Below are positions 60,806 through 64,000 of a DNA stretch of 64,000 nt, piece after piece. Below the pieces are notes generated by a model, which was not told the origin of the DNA, did no database searches, and worked only from the letters and a program-made list of their open reading frames with translations. The stretch is from CAVSKL01 sp963728475 [NCBI: Candidatus Eiseniibacteriota bacterium]. GTDB lineage: Bacteria; Eisenbacteria; RBG-16-71-46; JABDJR01. The stretch spans positions 124,001-188,000 of the forward strand of contig CAVSKL010000003.1 in NCBI GenBank assembly GCA_963728475.1, in the 5' to 3' direction. Positions within the stretch are counted from its first letter, which is position 1; every line of letters starts with the position of its first letter. A program made the translations under genes and the position numbers.

Positions 60806-61280
60806 CTACGCCACCTGCTTCCGCGTCGTCGGCGCGGGACTGGTACTGGATCCGAAACGTCATCGTGGCCCGGCAGAACGAGGTCTCCGCCTGCTCGTAC
60901 TCGAACCGGGTGCCGGCCTCGTCGGCCGGCTGGTTGGCGAGGCCGTCGAAGGTGCCCGGCCGCGCCCAGGGCCTTGGTCGCCCAGGCGAGGATCGGGTCG
61001 GCGACCTTGTCGGGCTCGTCGCCGGCGCTGGCCTGGGTGAGGACCTCCACGTTGAGGAGCAGCGACCGCCGGACGATGGGTCCGCGGGCCGCGCCGCCCG
61101 GCGCGGTAGTCGCGCATGGTCTCCACCGTCTCGGCCGCCTGGTAGACGGTGAGCGCCGGGAGCTGGTCCGCGCCCGGCGAATCCAGCCGGGTCCGGACCG
61201 GTGCCGGGACGCCCGGCGGGAGCGCCGGTGGCGAGGGCGGTCACGGCGGCGGCGACGATCCGCTCCCGGATCGTGCTCAC
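60806..61280 (-). pseudogene. Tail completion/terminator protein, frame breaks
   Basis: Start GTG 61280, overlapping the upstream stop (GTGA): MSTIRERIVAAAVTALATGA, TVYQAAETVETMRDYRA, LLLNVEVLTQASAGDEPDKV, TRFEYEQAETSFCRATMTF. The natural end is probably the TAG at 60808-60806, reached with one base removed near 60820. About 157 residues; similar proteins cap the tail or join it to the head. Confidence 0.6.
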
Positions 61281-61587
61281 GGCGTCCTCAGGGCGATCCG
61301 GGTCATGGCCCCGTCGCCGTAGGGGAGGACCTTCAGGACCACGTAGCTCGTGCCGTCCACGGTGATCGCCGCGCCCGAGGCGAGGCCCGGGAGCGCGCCC
61401 GCTCCGGACGTGGACGACCTCGTCGGCCGCGACGACCGCGGGCATCTCGCCGCCGAGGAGCTCCGCGGCCTCCCGGTCCCGGAGCCCGGTCACGGTCGTC
61501 CTCGCCGAGCGTCACCTCGACGCCGCCTCCGGCCTCGGCCAGGTCGGCCAGCATGGCCGCGATGTCCTCCTCGCCCAGGAACGCCAC
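61277..61587 (-). pseudogene. Head-tail joining protein, frame breaks
   Basis: Probable start GTG 61587 (AFLGEEDIAAMLADLAEAGG). It continues GVEVTLGED, then in other frames VTGLRDREAAELLGGEMPAV and DGAMTRIALRTP. About 102 residues. Its size and place between capsid-proximal genes and the tail completion gene match head-tail joining proteins. Confidence 0.5.
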
Positions 61588-61589
61588 GG

Positions 61590-61982
61590 TCAGCTCGCCT
61601 TCTTGATGCCCACGAACTCCACGCCGAAGTCGAAGGACGGGGTGGTGCCCGCGATCGTCCCGACGACGCGGAGGTAGCGCTTGAGGTCGGCCACGTTCAG
61701 CTTCTGCACCTGGACCCCGGCCGTGCCCGGCGACGTCGGTCACCTGGGTGAAGGCGCCGCCGGTCACGTCGGCGTAGGTCGAGTCGTCGTCCGAGTGCTG
61801 GAGCTTCACGTCCAGGGTCGGGGTCGGTCCCGGTGCCCGCGGAGGCGTTCAGCACGACGAGCCCCACGCCCTCGTAGTGCGAGGACGTCGATCCCGGTCC
61901 CGGTCAGGGTCGAGGTGCGCCGGGCGGCGGCCGCGAGCACGAAGCCCGCGGCCTGGGCCAGGGCGTTGAGCAGGTGAGTCAT
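61590..61982 (-). pseudogene. Small structural protein, frame breaks
   Basis: Start ATG 61982 (MTHLLNALAQAAGFVLAAAA), continuing VKLQHSDDDSTYADVTGGAF and FGVEFVGIKK to TGA. About 130 residues. Beta-rich C-terminal sequence resembles small head or tail proteins such as decoration or connector proteins. Frames change near 61870, 61820 and 61730. Confidence 0.5.
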
Positions 61983-62298
61983 GCGGTTACCTCCCGCCGG
62001 TCCTGGACCGGCCTCTGCCGCCCCTCGGGCGGCCTCGGCGTGTCGGGGTCCCGGCTCTCGGCGGCCGGGTCCCCGTGGGTGACGACCGCGGGTCCGGGGG
62101 CCTCGGTGGCCCTCCAGGGCCGGCCTCCGGCCGTTCGGGACCACGCGGGCGTAGCCCATCCGGACCTTCTTCCGCGCCTCGGCCACGAGGCAGGTCCCGC
62201 GGGGCCACCAGCACCTGGCCGGGGTAGACGTCGTTGCCCTTCGCCGCCCAGGCAGTGGCCGGTCGTGATCTCGATCGTGAGCGTCTGCGGTCCGCCAT
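61979..62298 (-). pseudogene. Small protein after the capsid gene, frame breaks
   Basis: Start ATG 62298. Parts: TLTIEITTGHC, KGNDVYPGQVLVAP, VAEARKKVRMGYARVV and a proline/arginine-rich disordered tail to TGA. About 105 residues. Possibly a head-fibre or decoration protein, judged only from its place. Confidence 0.4.
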
Positions 62299-62311
62299 CG
62301 GTCGTCCCTCT

Positions 62312-64000
62312 CTACGAGAGCGTGGCCCCGGTGCCCTTCACGAACGACTCGCCGCGGCGGACCGCGGTGTCGCCCATGGAGTAGCTCGTGATGAGGATCT
62401 GGCCCCGCGCCGCCTTGGTGACGACGTCGACCACGATCTCGAGGTCGTTCCCCCACATGCCGACGAGGAGGTCGTTCCAGTTCCCGAAGACGAGGCCGTG
62501 CTCGGCGCCGGCGCCCAGGGTCTTGGAGATCTGGTTGGTGGTCCGGGCGGGGTAGCCGCCCAGCTCGCCCTCGCGGTAGGTGCCCGACCCAGAGGAAGAC
62601 CGGGTAGCCGGCCACGAGCGGGCGTGCGCTTCAGCACCCCCGCCAGGAGCGGGGTGGTCATCCAGGAGAGGCTCCCGAGGTCGGCGTTCTTGTCCGCGAC
62701 CAGGGCGGGCATGGTGGTGATGTCGGTGAGGTCGGGGACGCCGCCCACCGCGTGGGACTGGACGTCGGCCGCGGAGTAGATCCCGACCGGCTGCTTGTCC
62801 GTGCCCTTCCCGTGGAGCGCCCCGAGGTCGAGGGCCAGGCCGTGGCCGATCGCGAGGTCGTTCCGGACGTCCGCCTCGACGTCGATCGAGGACATGACGA
62901 GCAGCTGCCGCGGGATCTGGACCTGCCCGATCAGCGTCTTGGGGGAGAGCGACACGTAGCCGTAGGCGGGCTCGGACTGCGGGGCGTCGGCCGGAGGGTT
63001 CTCCTCCATCCAGGTCACCGTCGGCGCGCCGGTCTTCTTGTTGAAGTAGACGACGCCCTGGAGGCCGGGGTAGAGCCGGGCGCCGGCCACCAGCACCAGG
63101 GCGCGGTTGCGGAGCAGGTCGATCATGTCGGGCATGATCTGCTGGCCGACCAGCGTGGCCCCGCCGGTCGGCTGGGTGGTGCCGAGGGCGCGCTCCTGGC
63201 GTCGCCCAGCTCGTCCTCGCCGCGGAGCCGCCAGGGGACCAGGATCCCGCCGTGGTCGGCGCCGGTCCGGTGCTTGGCGAGCTCCTCGTGGACCTCGGCC
63301 TCGAGGCCGTCGTAGCGGCCCCGCTTGCCGTCCATGATCTCGGCCTGCATCCGGATCGCCCGGTGGACGGAGTATCGCTTCCGGTCCCGGGCGGGCATGG
63401 CGGCCAGGGACTCGGCCGAGGGCTGGCCGGGGCCCTGGGTGCGGACCGCGCTTCAGGATCTCGCGGGAGACCTGGTCGGGGGTCAGCCCCTGGCGGATCC
63501 ACCCGGCGGCCTTGGCGCTCACGCCGTGGGCCTGGGCCATCTCCATGATCTCGGCGGCCTCGGCGCCGCGGTCGCGGGTCTCGACGGGCGCGGGTGCCGG
63601 CGGAGCCGCCGCCGGCTTGGCCGGGGACTCGGTGCCCTGGGCGGCCGGCGTGGCCGCGGCGGGCGGGGTTCCTGCTTCGACACTCATGGCGCGTTCTCCT
63701 TCCATCGCGGGTTCCTCGATCGTGAACGTGACCAGATCGAGTCCTCCGGCGCGGGCTTCCGCCCGCGTACGGCCGAAACCGACCTTGTAGTCGGCGGGAA
63801 TGGGTTCGGTGGAGACCTCGTAGGGCATCCACCGGCAGCGGTAGGTGGCGATCCCGGTCTTGTTGTCCTTGGCCACCATCTCCATGGAGAGGACCTGGTA
63901 GCCGACCGAGACCGACTTGATGTGCCCCTCGCGGAGCATGGTCTCCTGCTCCTGCCCCAGCGGGATCGAGGAGAAGCTGGCCAAGCCCCGGAGGCGCTTG
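62312..64000 (-). pseudogene. Prohead protease fused to HK97-type major capsid protein (5' end outside window), frame breaks
   Basis: The window edge cuts into the protease: IKSVSVGYQVLSMEMVAKDN and RWMPYEVSTEPIPADYKVGF are HK97-type prohead protease sequence. A Pro/Ala linker and scaffold-like helical part (AAEIMEMAQAHGVSAKAAGW) follow in the same frame, then the capsid: LRNRALVLVAGARLYPGLQG, VYFNKKTGAPTVTWMEENPP, IPRQLLVMSSIDVEADVRND, LSWMTTPLLAGVLKR, NWNDLLVGMWGNDLEIVVDV. Breaks near 63450, 63197, 62620 and 62590. One polypeptide would carry protease, scaffold and shell. Confidence 0.78.

Noticed and set aside
48872-64000. Frame breaks in late genes as a programmed recoding system
   Set aside because: Breaks lie at different sequence contexts without slippery sites or shared downstream structures, several per gene, and require net single-base insertions. 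Consensus error or decay is simpler.

Overview
The window is high-GC chromosomal DNA from a Gram-negative bacterium. It joins a complete translation gene cluster, a short host stretch, and most of a prophage. Gene order is classical bacterial. S14, S4 and L36 are zinc-ribbon types. The Kelch protein at 46.2-48.8 kb ends in an FlgD/T9SS-like sorting domain of the kind common in FCB-group and Eisenbacteria-like lineages, but that gene sits inside the prophage and may be foreign. I cannot name the phylum.

Region 1 (1-20.3 kb, all + strand) is the str-S10-spc-alpha supercluster: rpsL (3' end), rpsG, fusA, tuf, rpsJ, rplCDWB, rpsS, rplV, rpsC, rplP, rpmC, rpsQ, rplNXE, rpsN, rpsH, rplFR, rpsE, rpmD, rplO, secY, adk, map, rpmJ, rpsM, rpsK, rpsD, rpoA, rplQ. 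It closes with a strong hairpin terminator. Every frame is intact. infA is absent from its usual place between map and rpmJ, and tuf uses codons unlike its neighbours.

Region 2 (20.4-24.7 kb) holds an IS110-superfamily element of IS1111 type with a short left end, a long non-coding right end and subterminal inverted repeats. It is followed by a zincless Fpg/MutM-type glycosylase (- strand), a secreted GHL10-type protein, a 4 x 19 bp tandem repeat, and tRNA-Asn(GUU) with its own promoter and terminator.

Region 3 (about 24.7 kb to beyond 64 kb) is a prophage next to the tRNA gene. The left part, read rightward, has an integration module (small protein, DUF2924, a broken serine recombinase, an HTH protein), a sigma-70-like factor, and a replication/recombination module: PD-(D/E)XK nuclease, Sak4-like ATPase, DUF669, an unknown protein, RusA, helicase and prim-pol. 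Next come an HTH protein, an HNH protein, a ParB-methyltransferase and the terminase subunits. An accessory island follows at 43.7-48.8 kb. From 64.0 down to 48.9 kb the head and tail genes run leftward as one tightly overlapping operon: protease-capsid fusion, head-tail joining, tail tube, chaperone, tape measure, tail tip.

Two non-coding systems stand out. Three exact-spacing copies of a promoter-like element (CGACGTTT-N15-TATGTAA) precede rightward phage genes, one of them directly behind the phage sigma gene. Four arrays of strictly 5-nt-phased GGCNN units, of 17, 17, 17 and 15 units, fill intergenic gaps of the recombination module and nowhere else I could see. The prophage also carries many single-base frame breaks, mostly an extra G or C, in its conserved genes. 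Host genes and accessory genes are clean.
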